The notes under the pieces are model-generated. The model saw only the letters and a list, made by a program, of their open reading frames with translations, made no database searches and was not told the origin of the DNA. DNA of 64,000 bases. Source: Streptomyces sp. DvalAA-43. Its GTDB lineage: Bacteria > Actinomycetota > Actinomycetes > Streptomycetales > Streptomycetaceae. The stretch lies in the NCBI RefSeq assembly GCF_900091725.1, contig NZ_FMBW01000030.1:248001-312000 (forward strand), read 5' to 3'. A program made the translations under genes and the position numbers. Shown here in pieces: positions 16,868 through 24,666 of this stretch; position 1 is the first letter of the stretch; each line of letters begins with the position of its first letter.

Positions 16868-17719
16868 TTGGTCTCGATCATTCCCCGCCACCCCTTTCCC
16901 ACGGGGAACGCGGAAGCGGGCCTCGCTGTTCTCCAGGAGAGCGTCGACGGGTGGATCGACGGTCTGGAGGCGGACTCCACAGGTCTGGGCGAGGCCTTCG
17001 ACACCTCGCTCATGCTGGCCAAAGGGCACTGCCTGCTGGACCCGCGAGGATCGATCTTCCCCACCTGGGACGCCTGGGTGAACTCGATGCAGATCGGCTC
17101 CGCCGTCTTCGCCGTCGCGACCACGACCGAGAGCCACGTCCAGTGCCGCATCGCGCACAAAGACCGCACTCTCCAAGCCACCGGTACGCAGCAGTACGTG
17201 ACCCCGGGCACCTGGCTCACGGCCTTCTACCTCGCCGTGGTGTGCCGGGAACGGGAAAGGATCACGGCCCTGTGCCGAGTGCCCCTGTCTCTGCTGCGGG
17301 AGAACGGTCCACACTACGACGAGTTCGAGTACGCCTGGATCGACGCCCTCCAGACCTACTGGCTCGGCGGCGACGGCCTCGGCTCGAAGCTGGTGGCCGC
17401 GGTCGACGGCGCGGACTCGGACACCATCGCCGACCAGGAGACGGTGGGCAAGCTCCTCTACCCGCCGATGGAGATGTTCCACCGGGTCATCCGCAACGAC
17501 CACGCCGGCTTCAACCGCGCTCTCGCCGCCGCCCTCCAGTGGCACAAGGAGTACTGGACCGATGAGACCCGGGCCGGCCTGATCTCGGGCCTCGTCGCGC
17601 TCGCGCCGCTCGCCATGGCCTGCTTCGCCCACGACGCGGGCATCCCTATCGAAGTCGAGTCCGAGTACCTGCCTGCCACCCTCCTGGGACGCAACTGGTG
17701 CGGTGAGTTCCCCACGTAA
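16868..17719 (+). CDS. Imm49-family immunity protein
   Basis: A 283-residue cytoplasmic helical protein matching the Imm49 type. The N-terminus has IPRHPFPTGNAEAGLA. The middle contains DEFEYAWIDALQTYW, and the C-terminus has ALAPLAMACFAHDAGIPIE and SEYLP. TTG 16868 is taken as start because AAGGAG lies seven bases upstream and homology begins at once. It is 12 bases after the toxin stop, so it is probably co-transcribed and neutralises the toxin's nuclease domain. Imm49 has not been tied to one toxin class, so the pairing is inferred from position. Confidence 0.85.
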   Translation: MVSIIPRHPFPTGNAEAGLAVLQESVDGWIDGLEADSTGLGEAFDTSLMLAKGHCLLDPRGSIFPTWDAWVNSMQIGSAVFAVATTTESHVQCRIAHKDRTLQATGTQQYVTPGTWLTAFYLAVVCRERERITALCRVPLSLLRENGPHYDEFEYAWIDALQTYWLGGDGLGSKLVAAVDGADSDTIADQETVGKLLYPPMEMFHRVIRNDHAGFNRALAAALQWHKEYWTDETRAGLISGLVALAPLAMACFAHDAGIPIEVESEYLPATLLGRNWCGEFPT

Positions 17720-17726
17720 GGCGCAC

Positions 17727-17940
17727 ATGACCACCCTCCTTCCCCGCCACGCGTTCCGTACGGACAACGCGGCCGAGGCCATGGCGCCGATCGTCGCGTC
17801 AGCCCAGGACAGCAGGTCACACCCGCACCAGTTCTCCAGCGCCTCGCCCACGAAGCCCTCAGCGCCCCCTACCCCCCGTACATCGAGCGCGCCACCCGCT
17901 ACACTGGCGGCGGCGAGCAGGCCCTCATCGGTCGATCACC
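17727..17940 (+). pseudogene. truncated second Imm49 paralogue (N-terminal fragment)
   Basis: ATG 17727 with AAGGCG upstream begins TTLLPRHAFRTDNAAEAMA, clearly similar to the N-terminus of the intact Imm49 gene just before it. Similarity ends after about 30 residues. The following frame becomes Ser/Pro-rich and runs towards the tRNA. A C-terminal Imm49-like relic lies separately at 21771-21929. Confidence 0.65.
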
Positions 17941-18013
17941 AATCTGTCCAAAGCACGTCAAGAAACCGCTCCGTGCGCGGCACCGTTTTAGACACGCTTA
18001 TCGACAGATCCCC

Positions 18014-18086
18014 GCCTTCGTAGCTCAGGGGATAGAGCACCGCTCTCCTAAAGCGGGTGTCGCAGGTTCGAATCCTGCCGGGGGCA
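18014..18086 (+). tRNA. tRNA-Arg (anticodon CCU)
   Basis: Cloverleaf folds fully. The acceptor stem is GCCTTCG with CGGGGGC (two G-U pairs). The D stem is GCTC with GAGC, and the anticodon stem CCGCT with AGCGG encloses loop CTCCTAA. The T stem GCAGG with CCTGC encloses TTCGAAT. Anticodon CCU is at 18047-18049 and reads AGG. CCA is not encoded. Its 3' end is duplicated at 20592-20608. Confidence 0.95.
18069..18085 (+). other. attachment-site copy in the tRNA 3' end (att 1)
   Basis: The 17 bases CGAATCCTGCCGGGGGC, from the T loop to the end of the acceptor stem, recur exactly at 20592-20608. Repetition of a tRNA 3' end is the standard footprint of a tyrosine-integrase element. Confidence 0.7.
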
Positions 18087-18104
18087 CAGCAAAGCACCAG
18101 GTCA

Positions 18105-18138
18105 GAAGCCCTTCCGCCCGAGTGGGCGGGAGGGCTTC
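18105..18138 (+). terminator. terminator after tRNA-Arg
   Basis: A 15-bp stem, GAAGCCCTTCCGCCC with GGGCGGGAGGGCTTC (one G-U pair), around the loop GAGT. Confidence 0.75.
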
Positions 18139-18147
18139 CGGCGGCCG

Positions 18148-18981
18148 GTGATTGACAAGCTATTCCCGGATGCGTACCGGATGGCCCACGACCTCGGCGT
18201 GCTCGTCGAGATCCTCACCAACGGCTCCCGCCTCGCCGCCCCGAAGCACCTGGCCCCGCTCACACGTCGGCGCCCGAGCCGGATCACCCTCAGCCTGTAC
18301 GGCGCCACCGCCAAGTCCTACGACGGACCGACCCGCCGCAAGGGCGCGTACCGGATGTTCCTCCAGGGCCTGACCGCCGCCCACGAAGCCGACCTCCCCC
18401 TTGGCCTGGCGCTGATCATCACGCGGCACAACGCCCACGAGGCCGACCAGATGCGGGCCTCCGCCGACCGCTACGGACTGCCGTCCCGCGAGTACACCCA
18501 CATGTCACCCACGATCTACGGCGGTGCCGCGCCCTCGCCTCCCAGGCACCCGACCATCTCGCCGACCGCGAGCCGTTGCGGAGCTGCAACGCCGGCCACA
18601 CGTTCTTCCATGTCGATCCGCGGAGGGATGGCACCGATCTGCAAGGTCGGCCGCGACAACGCCATCCCGCTCATCACCGAAGGAGTCGAGGGCGACCTGC
18701 CCGACTTCCTGTGGGTGCTCGCCGATGGCTTCGGGCCGATGAAAGCCGCACTGGACGAGGAACGCGAGGCTCGCCACGACGCAGCACTAGCCGATCTTGC
18801 CGAGCGGCACGCAACCACCCCGCGCAGGCCCGCTCGGGAGATCATCGCCGAGGCGCATGAGCAGCGGTTCGAGCCGACTCTCACGTCCACAACAGCTACG
18901 GGTCGAGGCATCGGAACCCTTCAAGGTATCTGGTGGCCAAAGAAGCCCAGGCTCGGACACCACAGGTTGGTTCGGCCATGA
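18148..18981 (+). pseudogene. radical SAM/SPASM-type protein, 5'-truncated and frameshifted
   Basis: The translation shows a radical SAM barrel middle: VLVEILTNGSRLA, RITLSLYGATAKSYDG and LGLALIITRHNA. The expected N-terminal CxxxCxxC cluster is missing, because the frame begins right after the tRNA terminator. A SPASM-like end is visible only by changing frame: RSCNAGHTFFHVDPR is in another frame around 18576-18620, and ICKVGRDNAIPLITEG is back in the first. At least two frameshifts are therefore present. It lies inside the tRNA-bounded island and is probably dead. Confidence 0.75.
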
Positions 18982-19342
18982 ACGGGCGCATGGAGTCGGC
19001 TCGGCATTGTCTGCCGACCTTCAAATCCGGTCTGATGAGACGCAGTTGTTGTCTTGCATGCCCAGAACACTGCGAACCTCCGTACCGCCATCGCCAACTC
19101 CCTTGCCCAGTACGACCTACTCGGCTCCGACAGGTACGGCCGCCGCGCAGCGCTGACCTGAACCTGCGATGGGCCTCTGCACCCTCCCGGCCGGCCACCC
19201 CGCCCAGCGCCACCGCGGCACTTGCGAGGCGCACCTCAATCAGCGTGAAGTCCGAATACCACCTCACCACCAACCAGTCGGGGCGAGCGCGGCCCGAAGC
19301 CCCCGTCCGGCGAAGTGCCGGCCCGTCTCACCTGCTCCGCCC
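18982..19342. other. degraded DNA inside the tRNA-bounded island
   Basis: No intact gene. One plus-strand frame ending at a TGA near 19157 gives a coding-like tail, NTANLRTAIANSLAQYDLLG, which resembles the C-terminus of a lost protein but is not identifiable. Confidence 0.4.
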
Positions 19343-20473
19343 TCAGCGCAGGGTGCGGGCCTCGGCCTCGACGTCGTAGTCGTACATCCAGGGCGTGCCG
19401 AGGATCGGGGCTTTGTCCGCGGCCATGAGTTCAACGTTGAACCGGGAGCCCTGCTGGAACCGGGCCGCACGATCGCGCCGCAGCGTCTGGTAGCGGACCA
19501 GGACATGGGGCACGTCGGCGGTGCTCACCCCTTCCAGCAGCGTGGCCAGCCCCATCCCGTCCTCGATGGCCTGGTTGGCGCCCTGCCCCATGTAGGGCAG
19601 CATCGAATGGGCCGCGTCGCCGAGCAGCGCCAGCCGCCCCTGCGACCATTGCCGCAGTGTTTCCCGGTCGTAGATACCCCACCGGAAGGTCGCGTCGACC
19701 TGCGAGACGACCTTGCGTGCCAGCAGATCCCAGCCGTCGCCGAAATCGACGGCCAACCGCTGTGGGTCGCCCGGCGCCGACCAGGACTCACGCGTCTGCT
19801 CATCGGCCGCGGTAAATGCCACGAAATTCAGCAGCTCACCCCTGCGCACGGGGTAGACCAGCAGATTCTTGGTGCCGTCGTTCCAGAACCGCACGGCACC
19901 ATCGGGCCAGTCGGGCACCCGCTCCGCGGGCATCACGCCGCGGTATGCCGTAAGGCCGGAGAACACCGGGTCGCGTGGCTCCACGACATACTGCTGCAGC
20001 ACCGAATGGATGCCGTCGGCGCCGACCACGACATCGCCCTCGGCGCTCTCCCCGTTCTCGAACGTCACCACGGCGCGGTCGTCGTCCTGTCTGAACGCCA
20101 CACACCGGTGATTGATGTGCAATGCGTCGCCCGGAAGGCTGGAGACCAGCAGGTCCACCATGTCCGCGCGGTGCATGCCGAACATGGTGTACCCGTCGTC
20201 TCCACCGAGCGACAACGAGGACACCTCCGTGCCGTCCGCATCGCAGACCGCGAATCCGGTGATGGAAGCCCCGATCCGGGTGACCTTGTCGTAGAGACCG
20301 AGCCGCTCAAGCACCCGCAGGCTGTTGGGCGCGAGCATGAAACCCGCCCCGACCTCGCCGAGCCGGTGGGCCTGTTCGTACACATCCGCATGGACGCCCT
20401 TGGCCCGCAGCGCCACCGCCGCGGCCAGACCGCCGATACCACCGCCGACGATCACCACGCGCATTCCGGCCAC
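19343..20473 (-). CDS. FAD-dependent monooxygenase (aromatic hydroxylase type)
   Basis: A 376-residue flavoprotein of the PHBH/salicylate-hydroxylase group. It has the dinucleotide-binding GGGIGGLAAAVAL at the N-terminus, the mid-protein DG motif GDVVVGADGIHS, and the FAD-ribityl motif LALLGDAAHSMLP followed by GQGANQAIEDG. GTG 20473 is preceded by AAGAGG. It uses NAD(P)H and oxygen to hydroxylate a small, probably aromatic, compound. It is the only intact gene between the two tRNA-end repeats, so it is the likely cargo of the island. No pathway partner is adjacent. Confidence 0.88.
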   Translation of the reverse strand: MAGMRVVIVGGGIGGLAAAVALRAKGVHADVYEQAHRLGEVGAGFMLAPNSLRVLERLGLYDKVTRIGASITGFAVCDADGTEVSSLSLGGDDGYTMFGMHRADMVDLLVSSLPGDALHINHRCVAFRQDDDRAVVTFENGESAEGDVVVGADGIHSVLQQYVVEPRDPVFSGLTAYRGVMPAERVPDWPDGAVRFWNDGTKNLLVYPVRRGELLNFVAFTAADEQTRESWSAPGDPQRLAVDFGDGWDLLARKVVSQVDATFRWGIYDRETLRQWSQGRLALLGDAAHSMLPYMGQGANQAIEDGMGLATLLEGVSTADVPHVLVRYQTLRRDRAARFQQGSRFNVELMAADKAPILGTPWMYDYDVEAEARTLR

Positions 20474-20591
20474 CGGGACCTCTTTCCACCATCACCAAGG
20501 CACTCGGACACCTGCACGCACATGCTGAGCGACTGCGACGCGGCAACCCGCCATTGAGCCGTAGGCAGCATGTCGCCCACCGCAAGAGGCC

Positions 20592-20608
20592 CGAATCCTG
20601 CCGGGGGC
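20592..20608 (+). other. second copy of the tRNA-Arg 3' end (att 2)
   Basis: Exact 17-base match to 18069-18085. An AGGTCAGA-type sequence follows both copies and each is succeeded by a terminator hairpin. No tRNA body precedes this copy. It marks the distal edge of a 2.5-kb island. Confidence 0.7.
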
Positions 20609-20637
20609 TCTGACCACGCAGTAGGTCAGAGGTGTCG

Positions 20638-20671
20638 AGAGCCCTCCCGTTCCTTCGGACGGGAGGGCTCT
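20638..20671 (+). terminator. terminator following the second att copy
   Basis: A 13-bp perfect stem, AGAGCCCTCCCGT with ACGGGAGGGCTCT, and a TCC/GGA inner extension. This is probably the original terminator of the tRNA gene before the island inserted. Confidence 0.75.
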
Positions 20672-20803
20672 TCGCTGCCGGAAGCCCATGGAGTCCACAT
20701 CCAGTCCCCATGGAGGCCGCATTCCCTCGAAGGGGCGGCTCCGGTTCTCCGGCAGAGACGCCGCCCCGGTGAGGAGGCTCCGTGCGTGGCCGGTGGCCAG
20801 TGG

Positions 20804-21583
20804 CTATCGGACGTCGACGAAGTCGCCCGCCGCGTTGACTGCCGGGGTCGTGGCCGTGCCCGCGAAGCTGTAGCGGAAGTAGCCGTCGGTGGTGGCGGTG
20901 ACGGTCGACTTGAGGTCGCCCGTCGAGTTGGACTTGATGGTCTTCACCGTGGTGTAGGTGTTGCTGCCCTTCTTGCGGAACTGCAGCTTCACCGACTGGT
21001 TCGTGTAGCCGTGGTACTTGTTGTCCTCCCAGTTGGCCCGGGAGAGCTTGCCGGTGACCGTGATGGTCTTGCCCTTCTTCACCGGCTCCGGCGAGGCGTT
21101 GACCGTCAGCTTCGAGTAGCGCTGCACCTTGAACGTGGTGGCCGCGTCGCGGTGGATGTAGTCGAGGTCATTGGCGGAGACCAGCGTGCCGAGCTTCCAG
21201 GTGGCCGCCGCGTTGTTGCCGACGAAGCCGACCGATGCCTTTGGGTCGAACGTCAGCGTGCCCGTGCAGGTCGACGTGGTGGCGCTCGCCTTGACGCACT
21301 TGATCTCGTCGTCCCAGATCTGCGCGTAGTTCGGATTCGGGCCGAAGGCGCTGATGTACGTGGTCTTGGCGATGCCGGAATCGTCCGATGCGGTCACCGA
21401 GACCTTGGCGGACACCACGTTGGTGGTACCGACCACGACAGGCTTGCCGCCGTTGATGACGACCTTGTCGATCGTGATGTCGCCCGATCCGCCGTCCTCC
21501 GCCTGGGCGGCGGTGACCCCGGTCGCGGCGACGGCCAGTGCGACGCCGGTGCCGAGCACGGCGAGGCGCATGGTTGTACGCAT
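20804..21583 (-). CDS. secreted beta-rich protein of unknown function
   Basis: A 259-residue exported protein. An N-terminal signal peptide (about residues 1-28, ending AAQA) is followed by Thr/Val/Lys-rich sequence with Ig-like character. The second half, after SKLTVNASPEPVKKGKT, resembles one Ig-like repeat (VTGKLSRANWED through VKLQFRKKGSNTY). Two cysteines in CVKASATTSTC may form a disulfide. No catalytic motif is seen. It lies alone between the island and the capsule-type locus. Confidence 0.75.
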   Translation of the reverse strand: MRTTMRLAVLGTGVALAVAATGVTAAQAEDGGSGDITIDKVVINGGKPVVVGTTNVVSAKVSVTASDDSGIAKTTYISAFGPNPNYAQIWDDEIKCVKASATTSTCTGTLTFDPKASVGFVGNNAAATWKLGTLVSANDLDYIHRDAATTFKVQRYSKLTVNASPEPVKKGKTITVTGKLSRANWEDNKYHGYTNQSVKLQFRKKGSNTYTTVKTIKSNSTGDLKSTVTATTDGYFRYSFAGTATTPAVNAAGDFVDVR

Positions 21584-21770
21584 GAATATCCCCCCACGGA
21601 TTTCATTGATCGATCAAGGGGGAGCGTACGACGTTGGCCAAGGGTCCACCACGTTGTTGATTATTCGATTCGGCGACTCGGCTCGCTGGTCTGCTGGGCA
21701 GCTGCCCGTCCCGTCCCTGCGCCAACCGCCGGGCTGGCGACCGCACTTGGGCCTCTGCGGCGGGGGCGGG

Positions 21771-21929
21771 TCGGCGGCGCCGGGCGCCCAACTGGCCCTG
21801 GGACCACTGGCGATGGCGTGCCTCGCCTTCGGCCACGGGTTCCCTCTCCCGTCGGTCCAGCCGCATCCGGCCCATCTGCCCCAGTATCTGCTCGACCGCA
21901 GACGGATCGAGGAGATACCCAGTCCCTGA
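21771..21929 (+). pseudogene. Imm49-like C-terminal relic
   Basis: The plus-strand frame ending at 21929 reads AQLALGPLAMACLAFGHGFP and then LPQYLLDRR. Compared with the intact Imm49 C-terminus (ALAPLAMACFAHDAGIPIE, then SEYLP), nine of twelve residues match in the LALGPLAMACLA block. No start or N-terminal half is present here. It could be the far end of the truncated paralogue at 17727 or a separate dead immunity gene. Confidence 0.55.
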
Positions 21930-21990
21930 TCCTGATCCATTCCGGCTCCGGCGGCGCGATCACGCGGACGGAGGCGGTTGCGGCCCCCGC

Positions 21991-22965
21991 TCAGGAAGGC
22001 AGGGACGCCGCCATCGCCGCCGCCGCGCGGCGCACCCGGGACGCGTCGTCGCGGACGGTCCGGCTGAACTCCATGTGCAGGAACGGCACGCCCTGGTCCT
22101 CCGCCTCTCTGCCCTGTACGTTGCCGCGGCCCTCCAGCGCGCAGCGGCGGGCCCAGGCGCGGCAGACGGCGAAGCCCTCGTGGCGCAGTGCCGTCGCGGT
22201 GCGGCGGGCGGTGGGCAGGCCCTTGTCCGCCGAGCCAAGGGAGGCGATCACGTCGTAGCCCGGTTCGGTGCTGTCGGCGAAGCCGTGGACCTGGAGGCCG
22301 GGGAGGTGGCGGGCGGCCAGTTCGTCGCAGACGGCGTCGAACACCGTGTCCCTGCGGTGGGCCACGTCGGCGCGGCCCTTCCGGTCGGCGTTGCGGTGGG
22401 CGCCGGCCATGACGAGTACGCCGCCCCGCCGGGCCCGCAGCACTCCGATGCCGAGCTGCTCGCTGCCGGAGTCGGCCACCGGGTGCGGCACCTGGACCGA
22501 CCAGCGGGTCGTGGCGCTCAGGTCGATGTAGATCCGGCCCCAGCCCCGGTGGCCCTCCGCCGCCCGGTCGGAGATCTCCGCGAACCGGCGGCCGGTCACC
22601 GTGTCGGTGAAGGTGCTGATGCCGAAGTCGATGCCGTCGAGGCGGCGCCCGGCCTCGGCCCGCCGGCCGTCGAGGAAGAGGCCCACGGCTTCGGCGGCGG
22701 TACGGCGCTGGGCTCGCAGGGGTGGTAGGTAGTCGCTGCGCGCGACCGTGTCGTGGGTGAAGTCGGTGATGCGGCGGGCCAGATCCACGCCGTCGCGGCC
22801 ACCCGCCACGGAACCTCCGGGGCGGTCGTCCCCCGCACCCGGCCCTCGGCCCCCGAACGGTACAAAAAGGGCCACGAGTGCCCCGAGAGTGATGACCATC
22901 ACGGCGATACCGATCAGTGTTCGCTTGATCGTTACCTTCGAGGTCGAATTCCCTGCCATAGACAT
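21991..22965 (-). CDS. membrane-anchored hydrolase-like protein (poly-gamma-glutamate hydrolase / N-formylglutamate amidohydrolase fold)
   Basis: A 324-residue protein with a short cytoplasmic head, one membrane helix (about residues 15-36) and an extracytoplasmic domain. AGAHRNADR, DVAHRRDTVFDAVCDEL, LQVHGFADS and the C-terminal FLHMEFSRTVR have the His/Glu spacing seen in zinc hydrolases of the poly-gamma-glutamate hydrolase and N-formylglutamate amidohydrolase group. That fold fits its place, divergent from a CapA/PgsB/PgsC locus, where it could trim the polymer. Assignment is by pattern only. Two in-frame ATGs (22965, 22959) exist and neither has a clear ribosome-binding site. Confidence 0.65.
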   Translation of the reverse strand: MSMAGNSTSKVTIKRTLIGIAVMVITLGALVALFVPFGGRGPGAGDDRPGGSVAGGRDGVDLARRITDFTHDTVARSDYLPPLRAQRRTAAEAVGLFLDGRRAEAGRRLDGIDFGISTFTDTVTGRRFAEISDRAAEGHRGWGRIYIDLSATTRWSVQVPHPVADSGSEQLGIGVLRARRGGVLVMAGAHRNADRKGRADVAHRRDTVFDAVCDELAARHLPGLQVHGFADSTEPGYDVIASLGSADKGLPTARRTATALRHEGFAVCRAWARRCALEGRGNVQGREAEDQGVPFLHMEFSRTVRDDASRVRRAAAAMAASLPS

Positions 22966-22980
22966 ATAAAAATATCAGGG
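22960..22980. promoter_or_regulatory. compact divergent promoter with an AT-rich core
   Basis: Only 15 bases separate the minus-strand ATG (22965) from the plus-strand GTG (22981). The core ATATAAAAATATC is strikingly A/T-rich and offers a -10-like box on each strand. Neither gene has room for a leader, so leaderless transcripts are likely. Confidence 0.45.
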
Positions 22981-24195
22981 GTGTCCCGCCATTCATCTTC
23001 CGTCTCCGTCGCTCGCGCCACCGCGCCCGTGCTCCTCCTCGCGGCCCTCACCGGCTGCTCGGTCACGGGTGGTGGCAGCGACTCCGCGGATGCGAAGGAG
23101 GGGCCTTCCTTCACCGTCGCCGCGGCAGGCGACGTCCTGATCCACCCCCAGCTGACCGAGCAGGGACGCAAGGACGCCGCGGCGGCCGGGGACAAGACCG
23201 GGAAGAAGATCGACTTCCATGCGCTGATGGCCGGGGTCAAGCCCGTGATCAGCAAGGCCGATCTGGCGATCTGCCACTTCGAGCCGGTCGCGGGCAAGCC
23301 GCAGGGACCGTTCGAGGGCTTCCCCGACTTCATCGTGCCGCCGCAGATCACCACGGCGCTCAAGGACGTCGGCTACGACACCTGCTCGACGGCCTCGAAC
23401 CACACCCTCGACCACGGCGCCTCCGGCGTACGGAACACGCTCGACGCACTCGACGGGGCCGGGCTCAAGCACACCGGGTCCGCGCGCAGCAGCGCCGAGG
23501 CCGCCAAGCCGCTGATCATGGACGTCAAGGGCGTGAAGGTCGCCCAGCTGTCCTACGCCTTCGGCTTCAACGGGCGGAAGGTCCCGGCCGACAAGCCGTG
23601 GCTGACCAACGAGACCGACTTCAAGCGGATCGCCGCCGCAGAGAAGGCCGCCCGCAAGGCCGGTGCCGAGGTGGTGATCCTCAGCATCCACTGGGGCCGC
23701 GAGCACCATCCGGACCCGAGCAACGGGCAGCTGAAGCTGGCCCGCAGGCTGGCACGGGAGACCGGGATCAACCTGGTGATCGGCCACCACGCCCATGTGG
23801 TGCAGCCGATGGAGAAGATCGGCAACACGTGGATCGCGTACGGCCTGGGCAATCAGGTGGCGCGGCACGACGTGCCCTCGGGACTGACCGAGGAAGGCGT
23901 CATCGGCTGGTTCGAGTTCCACAAACGCGGTGACACCTGGGACGTGGACGCCCGGTACGTACCGACGCTGCTGACGATTCCGCCGGATGCCGACGGCAAC
24001 GGCACACAGGATCCCGATGCGGCGGTGAAGGACCACCGGCTGGTGGACCTGGCGACCTCGCTGGAGGACGCCGACAAGCTGCCGCCCACGGAACGGGCCA
24101 GATACCGGATGGCCTTCGAGCGGACCCAGGGCACGCTGCTCAACCGGGGCGCCGTCAAGGACGGACTGAAACCCCTGAAGGGCCTGCCGGAGTGA
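22981..24195 (+). CDS. capA: CapA/PgsA-family lipoprotein, poly-gamma-glutamate synthesis
   Basis: A 404-residue lipoprotein whose signal ends in the lipobox LTGC (about residues 22-25). The mature part is a CapA-type calcineurin-like domain: AAAGDVLIHPQ at the start, TASNHTLDHGASG, then VILSIHWGREHHPDPS, VIGHHAHVVQP and AYGLGNQVARH. In Bacillus the CapA/PgsA protein works outside the membrane with PgsB and PgsC to make or export poly-gamma-glutamate. GTG 22981 is the only start that preserves a full lipoprotein signal. It heads the locus with the HAMP protein, pgsB, pgsC and the NlpC/P60 gene. Confidence 0.88.
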   Translation: MSRHSSSVSVARATAPVLLLAALTGCSVTGGGSDSADAKEGPSFTVAAAGDVLIHPQLTEQGRKDAAAAGDKTGKKIDFHALMAGVKPVISKADLAICHFEPVAGKPQGPFEGFPDFIVPPQITTALKDVGYDTCSTASNHTLDHGASGVRNTLDALDGAGLKHTGSARSSAEAAKPLIMDVKGVKVAQLSYAFGFNGRKVPADKPWLTNETDFKRIAAAEKAARKAGAEVVILSIHWGREHHPDPSNGQLKLARRLARETGINLVIGHHAHVVQPMEKIGNTWIAYGLGNQVARHDVPSGLTEEGVIGWFEFHKRGDTWDVDARYVPTLLTIPPDADGNGTQDPDAAVKDHRLVDLATSLEDADKLPPTERARYRMAFERTQGTLLNRGAVKDGLKPLKGLPE

Positions 24196-24267
24196 GCCCG
24201 GGAACCAGACCGGGATCGGGTCCGGGATCAGGGCCGGGGACCAGACCGGGATCAAGACCGGGAGTGA
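24196..24267. repeat. six 12-bp tandem repeats directly after capA
   Basis: Units start at 24196, 24208, 24220, 24232, 24244 and 24256, with consensus GnCCGGGATCnn. The array begins at the base after the capA stop codon. Confidence 0.7.
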
Positions 24268-24666
24268 ACCCCGGTCCCGGGGTGTGCACGGGAGTGAGTA
24301 CGGAAGCGCGTACGGGAGCGGCTACGGGGCCGGGTCCCATCGGCTGACCCCTGCGGACCGGCGACCTGCCGGACCCGACCGCACTCTCCGCCCGAGCCGC
24401 ACACTCCGCCCGCTTCACCGACGGCGCCCGCACCGCCACCTCCACCGCTTCCACCACCTCCGGCCCGGCCGGGACGCCCGGCTGCCGGGCTGCCCGGACG
24501 GCTCGGGGAGGGGCCGGAGACGGCAGTGGTTCCGTCCGGATGCCGGAAGTCGGAAAGCTCACACTCACCACGCTCCGTACAACCTTCCGCAAAGCTTTTA
24601 TGTCCAGCAAACGGCTGTGCCTCGTTCAGCACGCCGGAACCGAGCAGACAGTCAAAGGGGAACACG
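24268..24666. other. leader region of the HAMP-pgsB-pgsC genes
   Basis: No gene is recognised. The segment contains a 29-base stretch at 24412-24440 identical to 29412-29440 inside the NlpC/P60 gene. A less GC-rich stretch around 24580-24610 (CGCAAAGCTTTTATGTCC) probably holds the promoter. Confidence 0.5.

Noticed and set aside
20474-20591. A possible integrase C-terminus next to the second att copy
   Set aside because: A plus-strand frame reads ITKALGHLHAHAERLRRG, but no catalytic Arg-His-Arg-Tyr set could be found, so no integrase is claimed.
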